In this document: positions 7,977 to 16,223 of the stretch, piece by piece
How positions within the stretch are numbered: position 1 is the stretch's first letter
How the letters are laid out: the number at the start of each line of letters is the position of its first letter
Origin: Larkinella soli
GTDB lineage: Bacteria > Bacteroidota > Bacteroidia > Cytophagales > Spirosomataceae
NCBI RefSeq assembly: GCF_003703975.1
Contig: NZ_QTJY01000009.1
Location: 186,001 to 250,000, forward strand
Length of the DNA: 64,000 bases
Direction: 5' to 3'
Translations under genes and position numbers: made by a program
Notes under the pieces: model-generated
Database searches by the model: none
Seen by the model: only the letters and a program-made list of their open reading frames with translations
Told to the model about the DNA's origin: nothing

Positions 7977-9158
7977 ATGAATTCATCCACGGATCGTTAT
8001 GCCCAGCGGGGCGTGTCGGCGTCGAAAGAGGACGTCCACAACGCCATCGCCCACCTCGACAAGGGCCTTTTTCCGAAAGCCTTCTGCAAGATCGTCCCCG
8101 ATACGCTGGCGGGCGACCCGGACTACTGCACCATCATGCACGCCGACGGCGCCGGCACCAAGTCGTCGCTGGCCTACCTGTACTGGAAGGAGACCGGCGA
8201 CCTGTCGGTCTGGCGGGGCATCGCCCAGGACGCCGTCGTGATGAATACCGACGACCTGATCTGCGTCGGTGCCACCGGCCCGATGCTGCTTTCCTCCACC
8301 ATCGGCCGCAATAAGAACCTGATCCCCGGCGAGGTCATCGCCGAAATCATCAACGGCACCGAAGAGGTGCTGGCGATGCTCCGCAGCCACGGCATCGAAA
8401 TCTACAGCACCGGGGGCGAAACCGCCGACGTCGGCGATCTGGTCCGGACGGTCATCGTCGACAGTACGGTCATCGCCCGCATGCGCCGGGACCAGGTCAT
8501 CAGCAACGACCGCATCCGGGCCGGCGACGTGGTGGTCGGGCTGGCTTCTTATGGCCGGGCGACTTACGAAAGCAGCTACAACGGCGGTATGGGCAGCAAC
8601 GGCCTGACCTCGGCCCGGCATGACGTGCTGACGCACGGGCTGGCCGACACCTATCCCGAAAGCTTCGACCCGCAGGTGGACCGGAGTCTGATCTACAGCG
8701 GCTCCAGAAAGCTTACCGACCGGATCGACGTGGGGCCGGAAGAGCAGGTGACGGTCGGAGAACTGATCCTGTCGCCGACGCGCACCTACGCGCCCGTCGC
8801 CAAAGCGCTGCTGGACGAACTGCGGCCGCAGATTCACGGTATGGTGCATTGCAGCGGGGGAGCGCAGACGAAGGTGCTGCATTTCATCGAGAATCTGCAC
8901 GTCGTGAAAAATAACCTGTTTCCGGTGCCGCCCCTCTTCCGGCTCATTCAGCAGGAAAGCGGGACCGGCTGGCAGGAGATGTACAAGGTCTTCAATATGG
9001 GCCACCGGCTGGAGGTCTACCTGCCTGAAGCGCAGGCCCAGCGGGTGATCGGGGTAGCGGCTTCGTTCGGGATCGAAGCGCAGGTGATCGGCCATGTCGA
9101 AGCTTTTGAGGGCAAGCGGGTTACCGTCGAAAGCGAAGCCGGAACGTTCGTCTATTGA
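7977..9158 (+). CDS. purM: Phosphoribosylformylglycinamidine cyclo-ligase (AIR synthase)
   Basis: Closes the imidazole ring of aminoimidazole ribonucleotide in de novo purine synthesis, using ATP. The 393-residue length and the N-terminus RYAQRGVSASKEDVHNAI fit the long PurM form of Bacteroidota. Recognisable family segments are HADGAGTKSSLAY, the metal/nucleotide-binding AQDAVVMNTDDLICVGA, STIGRNKNLIPG, and the C-terminal HCSGGAQTKVLHF and VFNMGHRLEVY. The ATG at 7977 starts the conserved sequence; eight extra residues upstream in frame overlap the promoter. The DUF167 gene follows 34 bases later and may be cotranscribed. Confidence 0.93.
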   Translation: MNSSTDRYAQRGVSASKEDVHNAIAHLDKGLFPKAFCKIVPDTLAGDPDYCTIMHADGAGTKSSLAYLYWKETGDLSVWRGIAQDAVVMNTDDLICVGATGPMLLSSTIGRNKNLIPGEVIAEIINGTEEVLAMLRSHGIEIYSTGGETADVGDLVRTVIVDSTVIARMRRDQVISNDRIRAGDVVVGLASYGRATYESSYNGGMGSNGLTSARHDVLTHGLADTYPESFDPQVDRSLIYSGSRKLTDRIDVGPEEQVTVGELILSPTRTYAPVAKALLDELRPQIHGMVHCSGGAQTKVLHFIENLHVVKNNLFPVPPLFRLIQQESGTGWQEMYKVFNMGHRLEVYLPEAQAQRVIGVAASFGIEAQVIGHVEAFEGKRVTVESEAGTFVY

Positions 9159-9192
9159 CCCCCGGTTTAAAAACCGGCGCTATTTCCGCCAT

Positions 9193-9450
9193 ATGGTATT
9201 GCACATCAGGGTAAAACCGGGCAGCAAAATCGACAAGCTGCTGGTCGACGCGGCCGGGCAGCTGAACGCCAAAATCAAAGCCCCCGCGCAGGAGGGGAAA
9301 GCCAATGCCTACCTCGTCGAGTTTCTGGCGCGGCAGTTCGGCCTGCCCAAATCCGCCGTCAAGCTCGTAGCCGGTTTCACGAATCCGCAGAAACGGCTGG
9401 AAATCGACGCGGACGAAGAAGAGATTTGCAAGGTGCTGCAAAACCTGTAG
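9193..9450 (+). CDS. DUF167/YggU-family small protein
   Basis: 85 residues with the compact DUF167 fold: VLHIRVKPGSKID, the AGQLNAKIKAPAQEGKANA core, then LVEFLARQFGLPKSAVKLVAGF and a KRLEID strand. Members are widespread and structurally known, but no biochemical role is established. The ATG at 9193 gives the standard N-terminus; the longer frame into the end of purM is rejected. The stop codon abuts a copy of the palindromic repeat family. Confidence 0.85.
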   Translation: MVLHIRVKPGSKIDKLLVDAAGQLNAKIKAPAQEGKANAYLVEFLARQFGLPKSAVKLVAGFTNPQKRLEIDADEEEICKVLQNL

Positions 9451-9552
9451 ACCACCCCCCGGCCCCCTCCTTGGTAAGGAGGGGGAGTACTCCGCCATTT
9501 CCAGGCACTGCGGAGCAAAGCCCCTCCTTACCAAGGAGGGGTTGGGGGTGGT
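9451..9552. repeat. Palindromic dispersed repeat, copy A (102 bp)
   Basis: Begins ACCACCCCCCGGCCCCCTCC and ends with the complementary GGGGTTGGGGGTGGT. Each half contains an inner hairpin (CCTCCTTGGTAAGGAGG). It starts at the base after the stop codon of the DUF167 gene. Related copies lie at 17560, 28828 and 34317. The structure looks like a small non-autonomous mobile repeat (MITE or REP-like); no transposase is present in the window. Confidence 0.85.
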
Positions 9553-9587
9553 CAAACCCTTAACTCCCCAACTCTTTACCTCCTAAA

Positions 9588-10166
9588 CTAAAGGTTCGGC
9601 CATCGTTTGGGCAGGCCGAGGTTGCGGGCGTAGGCACCGGGACCGCCGGAGTGGATGAAACCCAGCGCCCGGTTGACGTCGGTTTCAAATTCGATGAAAT
9701 AGTCCGGGTCGAGCTTCGTCAGTTTCTTCAGAACGGCGTCGGCTTTTTTGGCGACAAAGGCACAGACGTGCTCGTTATGCCGGTTCAGTACGCGGAACAG
9801 GCTGGGCTGGGCGTCGAAAAAGGCGTTGAGCAGATAAAGGTTCAGTTCGATGTCGCCGTATTTATCCTTCGTGATCTTGACGTGATGCGTAACGGCCGTG
9901 CTGAGCGAGCGCATGGCCTTCAGCAGCCAGCCGTCCGGGTGCGAATAATGCCCGATGGCCGTTCCGGCAATCCGCTCTTTCACTTCCTTCCGCCGTTCCT
10001 CCGTCGTGGCTTCGTTCTCGATCAGGACGAACTGCAGCCGCTCGACGAGGTCGCGGTCTTTGGCCACCAGCCGCAGCAGCAATTTGTCTTTTTCGCCCGC
10101 AGGCAGTTTCAGTATTTCCTTTTTAAGCTCTTTGTCGATCGCCACGGGTTTCCTGATATTTCCCAA
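9588..10166 (-). CDS. Conserved hypothetical protein
   Basis: 192 residues, soluble, no signal peptide or membrane segment. The N-terminal third is charged and helical (DKELKKEILKLPAGEKDKLLLRL). The rest carries conserved-looking segments (TKDKYGDIELNLYLLNAFF, SGGPGAYARNLGLPKRWP). I do not recognise the family. The only in-frame start at 10166 is TTG; a GTG at residue 8 is an alternative and lies directly after a strong inverted repeat shared with the fabF 3' end. It follows fabF by 21 bases on the same strand, so it is probably cotranscribed. Confidence 0.7.
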   Translation of the reverse strand: MGNIRKPVAIDKELKKEILKLPAGEKDKLLLRLVAKDRDLVERLQFVLIENEATTEERRKEVKERIAGTAIGHYSHPDGWLLKAMRSLSTAVTHHVKITKDKYGDIELNLYLLNAFFDAQPSLFRVLNRHNEHVCAFVAKKADAVLKKLTKLDPDYFIEFETDVNRALGFIHSGGPGAYARNLGLPKRWPNL

Positions 10167-10198
10167 TTTTTGGCAAATTAGGAAATATTAGGAAACCC
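10146..10198 (-). repeat. Intercistronic inverted repeat between fabF and the hypothetical gene
   Basis: Two 18-base arms (10146-10163 and 10181-10198) pair with a single G-A difference (a G-U pair in one RNA) across a 17-base loop. The upstream arm contains the fabF TAA stop; the downstream arm overlaps the start of the next gene. It may act as a partial terminator, an RNA stabiliser or a translational control hairpin. Confidence 0.7.
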
Positions 10199-11438
10199 GC
10201 CGAAAGGCGACGATGGCGTTGTGGCCGCCGAAGCCGAACGTGTTGCTCATCACCACGTCGACGGGCTTCTGCACGGCCACGTTCGGCGTCAGATTCAGGC
10301 CGGGCGATACGCGCTCGTCGCGCTGGTGGAAGTTGATGGTCGGCGGAATGGTGTTGTGCTGAATGGCCAGAATCCCGGCGACGGCCTCGATGGCGCCGGC
10401 CGCGCCGAGCAGGTGGCCCGTCATCGACTTGGTGGCGCTGATGTGCAGCCGTTCCGGGTTTTCACCGAATACCCTCTGAATGGCCTGGGCTTCGCTCAGG
10501 TCACCGATACCGGTCGAGGTGGCATGAACGTTCAGGTAGTCGACCTCTTCCGGTTTCAGGCCGGCTTCGCGCAGAACTTCCGTCATGGCCAGCCGGGCGC
10601 CCAGCCCTTCCGGGTGGGTGGCGGTCATGTGGTAGGCGTCGGCCGTGGCACCGGTGCCGACCAGTTCGGCGTAGATTTTAGCGCCCCGGGCTCTGGCGTG
10701 CTCGTATTCTTCCAGCACCAGGGCCGCAGCCCCCTCGCCCAGCACGAAACCGTCGCGGTCGGCGTCGAACGGGCGCGAAGCCGTGGCCGGGTCGTCGTTG
10801 CGTTCCGAGAGGGCCTTCATGGAACTGAAACCGCCCACGGCTACCTCCGTCACGACGGCTTCCGAGCCGCCGGCGACGATGGCCTCCGCCTTCCCCAGAC
10901 GGATGTAATTGAAGGCGTCGATGAGGGCGTGGGTGGCCGATGCGCAGGCCGAAACCGGAGCGAAATTGACCCCCCGGAAGCCATACCGCATGGAGATGAG
11001 ACCGGAGGCCATATTGGCGATCATCTTCGTGATAAAGAACGGGTTGAAGCGTGGATTACGGCCGCCGTTCGCGTAGGCGACTACTTCCTCCTGAAAACTG
11101 TACATCCCGCCGATGCCCGACGCCCAGATGACGCCGACCCGGTTCTGATCCACCTTGTCGACGGTCAGGCCGGCGTCGCGGACGGCTTCGTCGGCCACGA
11201 CCAGCGCATACTGGCTGTATTCATCCATTTTGCGGGCCTCCTTTTTGTCGAGAAACTGAAGCGGGTCGAAGTTTTTGACCTCGCAGGCGAATTTGGTCTT
11301 GAAAAGGGTGGTATCGAATTTGGTGATCGGGGCGGCCCCGCTGCGGCCGGCCACCAGACCGTTCCAGTATTCTTCTACGGTATTTCCGATGGGCGTCAGT
11401 GCTCCCATGCCGGTAACGACGACTCGTTTCAGTTGCAT
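10188..11438 (-). CDS. fabF: Beta-ketoacyl-ACP synthase II
   Basis: Condenses malonyl-ACP with acyl-ACP in fatty-acid elongation (cytoplasm). 416 residues, the usual length. The catalytic Cys165 is in VSACASATHA, His305 in NVHATSTG and His342 in SMTGHLLGAAGA, the Cys-His-His triad of KAS II. The oxyanion and gatekeeper region GEGAAALVLEEYEHARARG is intact. The active-site NVHATST replaces the commoner NAHGTST, which is tolerated in related KAS enzymes. A TetR-type regulator lies 57 bases upstream on the same strand and could control this gene. acpP is not adjacent, so it may be a second or dedicated fabF. Confidence 0.92.
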   Translation of the reverse strand: MQLKRVVVTGMGALTPIGNTVEEYWNGLVAGRSGAAPITKFDTTLFKTKFACEVKNFDPLQFLDKKEARKMDEYSQYALVVADEAVRDAGLTVDKVDQNRVGVIWASGIGGMYSFQEEVVAYANGGRNPRFNPFFITKMIANMASGLISMRYGFRGVNFAPVSACASATHALIDAFNYIRLGKAEAIVAGGSEAVVTEVAVGGFSSMKALSERNDDPATASRPFDADRDGFVLGEGAAALVLEEYEHARARGAKIYAELVGTGATADAYHMTATHPEGLGARLAMTEVLREAGLKPEEVDYLNVHATSTGIGDLSEAQAIQRVFGENPERLHISATKSMTGHLLGAAGAIEAVAGILAIQHNTIPPTINFHQRDERVSPGLNLTPNVAVQKPVDVVMSNTFGFGGHNAIVAFRRVS

Positions 11439-11495
11439 ACGTCTGGACGGAAGGGTGATCCGCCGTTTAAAGGGATTGTGGTTGGTAAATTCAAA

Positions 11496-12083
11496 TCAGG
11501 ACCCGGACGGCCCGGGTTCCCGCCCGTTCCGGAGCCGTTCCAGCGCGCGGTCACGGCAATCCTGCATCAGGTATTCGTGGCCGCCGAGCCGGACCAGCAT
11601 GATGGAACCTTCAATTTCGATCGCCAGATGCTCGGCCAGCCGGAAGGCCTTTTCCGCCGGAAAAACACTTTCATAGATATGCCCGACCGCCCGCGTAAAA
11701 TTGGTAAAGTGCTGTTGCAAAGGCTCTTTGAATTCGGTCGTAACCAGAGAGGTTTCCAGAACCGTGTTGCCCATCAGACAGCCTCCCTCCGACGTCATGA
11801 CCCCCCGGAAAAGCCGGTCGAGCAGTTGCCCGAGACGCTCCTCCGGAGAAAGCGATTCCTCGTAGGCGACGGCGAAAACGTGTTTTTCGTTGAAGTCGTT
11901 GACATACCGCAGCACCTCCTTCATCAGCACCTCCTTGCTGCTGAAATAGTGATAGAAGCTGCCTTTGAGCAAGCCGCAGGCCCGCGCCAGATCATCCATC
12001 GTGGTCCGATGATAGCCCTGGCGTTTGAAGACCCGCATGGCTTTCTGCAGGATTTCCTCCCGGGTTACTTTCTGTACGGGCAT
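11496..12083 (-). CDS. TetR/AcrR-family transcriptional regulator
   Basis: 195 residues. The N-terminal helix-turn-helix covers about residues 8-54 (EEILQKAMRVFKRQGYHRTTMDDLARACGLLKGSFYHYFSSK). The C-terminal ligand domain has the TetR_C pattern with GGCLMGNTVLE, typical of AcrR-like repressors that sense small hydrophobic or electrophilic molecules. It heads a probable operon with fabF. A canonical Shine-Dalgarno sequence precedes the ATG, unusual for this phylum, and a palindrome upstream is a candidate autoregulatory operator. The ligand is not predictable. Confidence 0.9.
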   Translation of the reverse strand: MPVQKVTREEILQKAMRVFKRQGYHRTTMDDLARACGLLKGSFYHYFSSKEVLMKEVLRYVNDFNEKHVFAVAYEESLSPEERLGQLLDRLFRGVMTSEGGCLMGNTVLETSLVTTEFKEPLQQHFTNFTRAVGHIYESVFPAEKAFRLAEHLAIEIEGSIMLVRLGGHEYLMQDCRDRALERLRNGREPGPSGS

Positions 12084-12086
12084 CGC

Positions 12087-12097
12087 TCACCTCCTTT
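12087..12097 (-). promoter_or_regulatory. Strong Shine-Dalgarno sequence of the tetR-type gene
   Basis: AAAGGAGGTGA on the minus strand, with AGGAGG six bases before the ATG at 12083. It is a near-perfect match to the 16S rRNA tail, rare in Bacteroidota, and it fixes the start codon. Confidence 0.75.
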
Positions 12098-12111
12098 CGC
12101 AGCAAGTTTAC

Positions 12112-12121
12112 CAAACGTTTG
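12112..12121. promoter_or_regulatory. Candidate TetR operator palindrome
   Basis: CAAACGTTTG is a perfect 10-bp palindrome inside a longer imperfect one (TTACCAAACGTTTGTTTGAT). It lies 28 bases upstream of the TetR start and 68 bases upstream of hemE, where a TetR dimer could repress the regulator and perhaps hemE. Confidence 0.5.
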
Positions 12122-12177
12122 TTTGATAACCAAATTCTTCTTTTCCAACGGTCGGAATTTAATGAAGGCAACTGCAT

Positions 12178-12185
12178 TATCTTTG
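12178..12185 (+). promoter_or_regulatory. Predicted -7 element of hemE, almost abutting the start codon
   Basis: TATCTTTG matches TAnnTTTG and ends 4 bases before the hemE ATG. Transcription would therefore begin at or within a base or two of the start codon, giving a leaderless mRNA. No good -33 TTG is visible. Confidence 0.5.
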
Positions 12186-12189
12186 CGCC

Positions 12190-13215
12190 ATGACTTTGCA
12201 AAATGACCTTCTGCTGCGGACGGCCCGTGGCGAAATTGTAGAGCGGGTTCCGGTCTGGCTCATGCGGCAGGCCGGCCGTATTCTTCCCGAGTACCGCGCC
12301 GTTCGTGAAAAGGCCGGCAGTTTCATCAGGCTGGCGACCACTCCCGAGTGGGCCGCCGAAGTAACCATCCAGCCTGTCGATCTTCTGGGTGTCGATGCCG
12401 CCATCATCTTTTCGGATATTCTGGTCGTCCCGGAAGCGATGGGCCTGCCCTACGAGATGATCGAGCAGCGGGGCCCGGTTTTCCCGAACACCGTCCGGAC
12501 GAAGGAAGACATCGACCGGCTGAAGGTGTCGGATGCCGAGAGTGACCTGGCCTATGTGCTGGAAGCGATAAAAATCGTGAAACGGGAGCTGAACGGGCGG
12601 GTGCCGCTGCTCGGTTTTGCGGGGGCGCCGTTCACCATCTTCTGTTACATGACCGAGGGCCGGGGTTCCAAGACCTTTTCCGTCGCCAAGAAACTGCTGT
12701 ACACCGACCCGCAATTTTCGCACGCGCTGCTTCAGAAAATCACCGACAGCACCATCGGCTACCTGAAGGCCCAGATCCGGGCGGGGGCCGACCTCGTGCA
12801 GATTTTCGATTCCTGGGCCGGTATTCTCTCCCCCGAACAATACCAGACTTTCTCGCTGCCCTATATCCGCCAGATCTGCGACGCCGTCACGGAGGCTCCG
12901 GTGACGGTTTTTGCCAAGGGCGCCTTCTTTGCCCGTCAGGAGATCGGGAAACTCAACTGCCAGGTGGTGGGGCTGGACTGGAACATGGATGCCGCCGAAT
13001 CCCGGCACCTGATTCCGGACAAAACGCTCCAGGGCAACCTCGACCCCTGCGTCCTGTACGCGGATTTCGATCAGATTCGGGCGGAGGTGAAGAAAATGAT
13101 TCGGGGGTTCGGTACCCAGCGGTACATCGCCAACCTGGGGCACGGGGTTTATCCGGATACCGATCCGGAAAAAGTGAAATGCTTTATTGAAACGGTAAAG
13201 GAGTATTCATCCTAA
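12190..13215 (+). CDS. hemE: Uroporphyrinogen decarboxylase
   Basis: Removes the four acetate carboxyls of uroporphyrinogen III to give coproporphyrinogen III in haem synthesis (cytoplasm). 341 residues, standard length. The diagnostic N-terminal signature [17 protein letters not shown] is at about residues 18-34. Conserved [16 protein letters not shown] and the C-terminal [16 protein letters not shown] are present. The start is fixed because no other Met lies nearby. A lipoprotein gene follows after 12 bases. Confidence 0.96.
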   Translation: MTLQNDLLLRTARGEIVERVPVWLMRQAGRILPEYRAVREKAGSFIRLATTPEWAAEVTIQPVDLLGVDAAIIFSDILVVPEAMGLPYEMIEQRGPVFPNTVRTKEDIDRLKVSDAESDLAYVLEAIKIVKRELNGRVPLLGFAGAPFTIFCYMTEGRGSKTFSVAKKLLYTDPQFSHALLQKITDSTIGYLKAQIRAGADLVQIFDSWAGILSPEQYQTFSLPYIRQICDAVTEAPVTVFAKGAFFARQEIGKLNCQVVGLDWNMDAAESRHLIPDKTLQGNLDPCVLYADFDQIRAEVKKMIRGFGTQRYIANLGHGVYPDTDPEKVKCFIETVKEYSS

Positions 13216-13227
13216 CCATCGGCCGGT

Positions 13228-14046
13228 TTGAACGCGTTCCGGAATGCTCAGTTGCTGTGGCTTGGCTGCCTTTCCCTGCTGACCCTGTTCGGCAGCGGCT
13301 GTACGCGTTTCTACAGCCGCCGGAGCATTCAGGAACTGGACCACGTCTTCACGGTCAACGGCCGTCAGTCTCTGTATTATTCCCATCGCACCAAACCGGC
13401 GGGCGTCCTGACCAAACGGTTGGGGAAGCCGGCAAGCGGGGTGTTGTACGTCCAGAACGATACGCTTTTCGTCGAGTTCGTCAAAACCTCGCTGCCCCCG
13501 TCGGACGGCAATCCGGCCACCATCGACGTGTCGGATTCTTCGCTGGTCTTTTTTGCCAACCCCAAGGTCAAACCCGTTCAGGTCGATGAGAAAAGCCCCT
13601 GGTTTCAGTACCACTTCACCTCCTTCGACACCGACATCATCACGGTTCCCTTCAAATACCGCTTCGGGCAGATGGGGCAGTCGGGTGAGCTGATCACCAG
13701 CGCCAATGCGGCCGTTTATCTGGGGTTTCGCTACGACCAGGGTTTTCAGCGGAACGTCTTCTATCACCGCCGGCAGCGGTCGGAGGTGCGGTCGTTCAGC
13801 ATCGGCACGGGCGGTTTTCTCGGCGTGACGGCCTCCCAGGTCCGGCCTTTCACCACCGCCGGCCGGTACCTGGACGAATACGAGGGAGCCTGCCTCAGCT
13901 ATGGTGTGGCGGCCATCTTCGGTTACCGGGCCATCACGGTGGGTCTGGCCCTGGGTTATGATTATCTGATGGATAAAAACCGGGCGGTCTGGATTTATCA
14001 GAACAAACCCTGGCTGGGCATCACCGTCGGGCTGAACCTGAACTAA
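13228..14046 (+). CDS. Hypothetical outer-membrane-associated lipoprotein
   Basis: 272 residues with a lipoprotein signal (LTLFGSGC, acylated Cys25). The body is rich in aromatic and beta-strand segments; its last third (ACLSYGVAAIFGYRAITVGLALGYDY...ITVGLNL) resembles beta-barrel strands. I do not recognise the family. The only usable start is TTG at 13228, 12 bases after hemE, with which it is probably cotranscribed. It ends two bases before the convergent GNAT gene. Confidence 0.65.
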   Translation: MNAFRNAQLLWLGCLSLLTLFGSGCTRFYSRRSIQELDHVFTVNGRQSLYYSHRTKPAGVLTKRLGKPASGVLYVQNDTLFVEFVKTSLPPSDGNPATIDVSDSSLVFFANPKVKPVQVDEKSPWFQYHFTSFDTDIITVPFKYRFGQMGQSGELITSANAAVYLGFRYDQGFQRNVFYHRRQRSEVRSFSIGTGGFLGVTASQVRPFTTAGRYLDEYEGACLSYGVAAIFGYRAITVGLALGYDYLMDKNRAVWIYQNKPWLGITVGLNLN

Positions 14047-14048
14047 AA

Positions 14049-14489
14049 CTACCGCCGGATGGCATTGTCGTCGTACTTTTCCATGATCGTCTCCGGTTTC
14101 GTCAGCTCCGTAAAGCCGAACTGGCGGTAGAGGCCGTGGGCGTCGCGGGTGGCCAGGAGCCAGCGCCGGATGGTTTGCAGCTCCGGGTGTTCCATGATGG
14201 TCGCCATGAGCCACTTGGACAGCCCTTTCCCGCGGTATTCTTCCAGCACGAACACGTTGCCGAGGTAGGCGAAGGAGGTGTAGTTGGTCAGCACCTGCGC
14301 GTAGCCGATCTGGGCGTCGCCGTGATACAGCCCGAAGTGGAGGGTCGAGTGCTCCATCTGTTTCCGGAGCGTTTCCCGGCTGATGCCGTTGGCCCAGTAG
14401 GAGCGGTTCGCCAGAAAATCATACACCACCTCGAACTGGATGCGGGCCGGATCGGTCGAGATCAGGTAATCGTCTTGTCGGAATTCCAT
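14049..14489 (-). CDS. GNAT-family N-acetyltransferase
   Basis: 146 residues, single GNAT domain. The acetyl-CoA-binding motif A is seen in YLGNVFVLEEYRGKGLSKWLM (Q/RxxGxG/A form RGKGLS), followed by the TIRRWLLATRDAHGLYRQFGFTEL segment typical of the family's C-terminal half. The substrate cannot be told. It is the last gene of a minus-strand run murF-SGNH-hldE1-GNAT with gaps of 38, 9 and 10 bases. Confidence 0.88.
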   Translation of the reverse strand: MEFRQDDYLISTDPARIQFEVVYDFLANRSYWANGISRETLRKQMEHSTLHFGLYHGDAQIGYAQVLTNYTSFAYLGNVFVLEEYRGKGLSKWLMATIMEHPELQTIRRWLLATRDAHGLYRQFGFTELTKPETIMEKYDDNAIRR

Positions 14490-14499
14490 GGCGGTAAAG

Positions 14500-15519
14500 C
14501 TACGTCAGGTGTTCTTTTTCCGCTTCGGCCCGCAGTCGCTTTTTATCGATCGGAACCACGCCCACCGACTCGCAGACCAGGCCCCCGCCGAGGTTGGAAA
14601 GGCCGGCGATGAGCCGGGGCGGCAGGTTCAGCGCCACGCAGCAGGCCGCAATGCTGATGACCGTATCGCCCGCGCCCGAGACGTCGGCGATCTGCCGGAT
14701 ATGGGCCGGAAGCCGGTGTTTCTCAGCCCGGTAGTCGATATATACTCCCCGCTCCGAGAGGGTGATCAGGGCACCGCCGATGCTCAGGTGGTTTTTCAGC
14801 TGCTCGACGGCGGCTTCGAACTCGGCCCGGTTATCGACGTTGAAATCGAGTTTCAGCCCTTCCCGCAGTTCCTTCAGGTTCGGCTTGAAGAGCGTTGTGC
14901 GGTGGTAGGCCAGGAAGTTGCGTTTTTTCGGGTCGACCACCGTCGGCACGTTCCGTTCGTTGGCGAAGACCGTCAGTTCGGCGATGGTTTCGGGGCTGAG
15001 AACCCCCTTGTCGTAATCCTGAAAAATAATCACCTGACAGGTGGGAATCAGCTCTTTGGCTTTTTCGATCAGACGGTTTCGTTCTTCTTCATTGATGAGC
15101 CGGTCGGTTTCCGTATCGACCCGGACCACCTGCTGCGAACCGGCGATGATCCGTTCCTTGATGGTGGTGATGCGGGTGTCGCTCCGGATCAGCCCCTCGC
15201 AGTTGAGGCCCCGGTCGCAGAGCTGGTTCTCCAGCCGGTCGCCGGGCTCGTCGGTGCCGATGACCGAACAGAGGATTGCTTCCGCCCCGAGAGACTGCAC
15301 GTTGAGCAGCACGTTGCCGGCCCCGCCCAGCCGCAGTTCCCGTTTCTGAACGGAGACGACCGGCACGGGCGCTTCGGGCGAAATCCGCTCGACCCGGCCC
15401 CAGACGTAGGAGTCGAGCATGACGTCGCCCACGATCAGCACCCGGAGGGAGTCGAACGCTTCAAAAATTTCATCCAGGGTCATCTTCCGGACGGGCGTGG
15501 TGGAATTCGGGGTACTCAT
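14500..15519 (-). CDS. D-glycero-beta-D-manno-heptose-7-phosphate kinase (RfaE1-type, PfkB family)
   Basis: Would phosphorylate heptose 7-phosphate at C1 for LPS core heptose. 339 residues, the length of a stand-alone RfaE kinase domain, with no fused nucleotidyltransferase. PfkB features: GGAGNVLLNV near 65-73 and the anion-hole/catalytic GAGD at 282-285. The N-terminal LIVGDVMLDSYVWGRVERISPEAPVPVV is highly typical of RfaE1/HldE-N. Its position with murF supports an envelope role. The HldC-type transferase is not in the window. Confidence 0.88.
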   Translation of the reverse strand: MSTPNSTTPVRKMTLDEIFEAFDSLRVLIVGDVMLDSYVWGRVERISPEAPVPVVSVQKRELRLGGAGNVLLNVQSLGAEAILCSVIGTDEPGDRLENQLCDRGLNCEGLIRSDTRITTIKERIIAGSQQVVRVDTETDRLINEEERNRLIEKAKELIPTCQVIIFQDYDKGVLSPETIAELTVFANERNVPTVVDPKKRNFLAYHRTTLFKPNLKELREGLKLDFNVDNRAEFEAAVEQLKNHLSIGGALITLSERGVYIDYRAEKHRLPAHIRQIADVSGAGDTVISIAACCVALNLPPRLIAGLSNLGGGLVCESVGVVPIDKKRLRAEAEKEHLT

Positions 15520-15528
15520 ACCGATGGT

Positions 15529-16185
15529 TTATTTCAGAACGGGCCGGACTTGTTCGGCCCAGATGGCATACCCTTTCGGGGTCATGTGCAGGCTGTCGGC
15601 CCGGAACAGATCGCCCATGGGTTGACCGTTCGCTCCGAGCATGGGCTTGTAAATATCCACATACGTCGTGTTGGGCTGCCCGGCCAGAAACTCTTTGATC
15701 AGTCGGTTGCCTTCCTGAACGATGGGCTGGTATTTCCGTCGCGACGGGCTGGGTTTCATCGAGATAAAAACAATCGAGGTCTGCGGAAGCGGTTTCCGGA
15801 TGAGGTTGAACAGCGTCACGAAACGGTCATAGACGTCTTTGGCCGTTACGGTGCCCGTCGCTATGTCGTTTTCACCCGCATAGAGCACGACCTGCGACGG
15901 CTGGTAGGGCAGGATGATCCGGTCGGCGAAGCGGATGACGTCGTTCAGTCCCGAGCCGCCGAAACCCCGCTGGACGATGGTTTTCCCCGGAAAATACGAT
16001 TCGATGTTCTCCCAGAGCCGGATCGACGAACTGCCGGTAAACACCACCGCGCCCTTCGGCGGGGGCGACGTCCGGTCTTTTTCCTCAAAGGCCCGGATTT
16101 CGTTCTCGAACGGAACGGCCTGCTGGGCCAGGGAAGCCAGTCGGAATACAAACGTCAGAAAAAGAAGCAGGGAAAACCGTTTCAT
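15529..16185 (-). CDS. SGNH/GDSL-family hydrolase, exported
   Basis: 218 residues with a signal peptide (MKRFSLLLFLTFVFRLASLAQQ). SGNH blocks are clear: nucleophile serine in FTGSSSIRLW (about Ser53), Gly in GFGGSGLND, Asn in YAGENDIA, and the terminal Asp/His pair in ADSLHMTPKGY. Such enzymes are extracytoplasmic esterases acting on acetylated glycans or lipids. The gene sits between murF and the heptose kinase, suggesting cell-envelope glycan deacetylation, an inference from context. Confidence 0.87.
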   Translation of the reverse strand: MKRFSLLLFLTFVFRLASLAQQAVPFENEIRAFEEKDRTSPPPKGAVVFTGSSSIRLWENIESYFPGKTIVQRGFGGSGLNDVIRFADRIILPYQPSQVVLYAGENDIATGTVTAKDVYDRFVTLFNLIRKPLPQTSIVFISMKPSPSRRKYQPIVQEGNRLIKEFLAGQPNTTYVDIYKPMLGANGQPMGDLFRADSLHMTPKGYAIWAEQVRPVLK

Positions 16186-16223
16186 GCTGATTCAGGAGTT
16201 AGGGTTAATACGGAAAATAAGGG

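Noticed and set aside
10221-12206. 661-codon open frame on the plus strand opposite fabF and the TetR gene
   Set aside because: Antisense shadow of two well-supported genes in high-GC DNA; its translation has no family features and runs through the promoter region.
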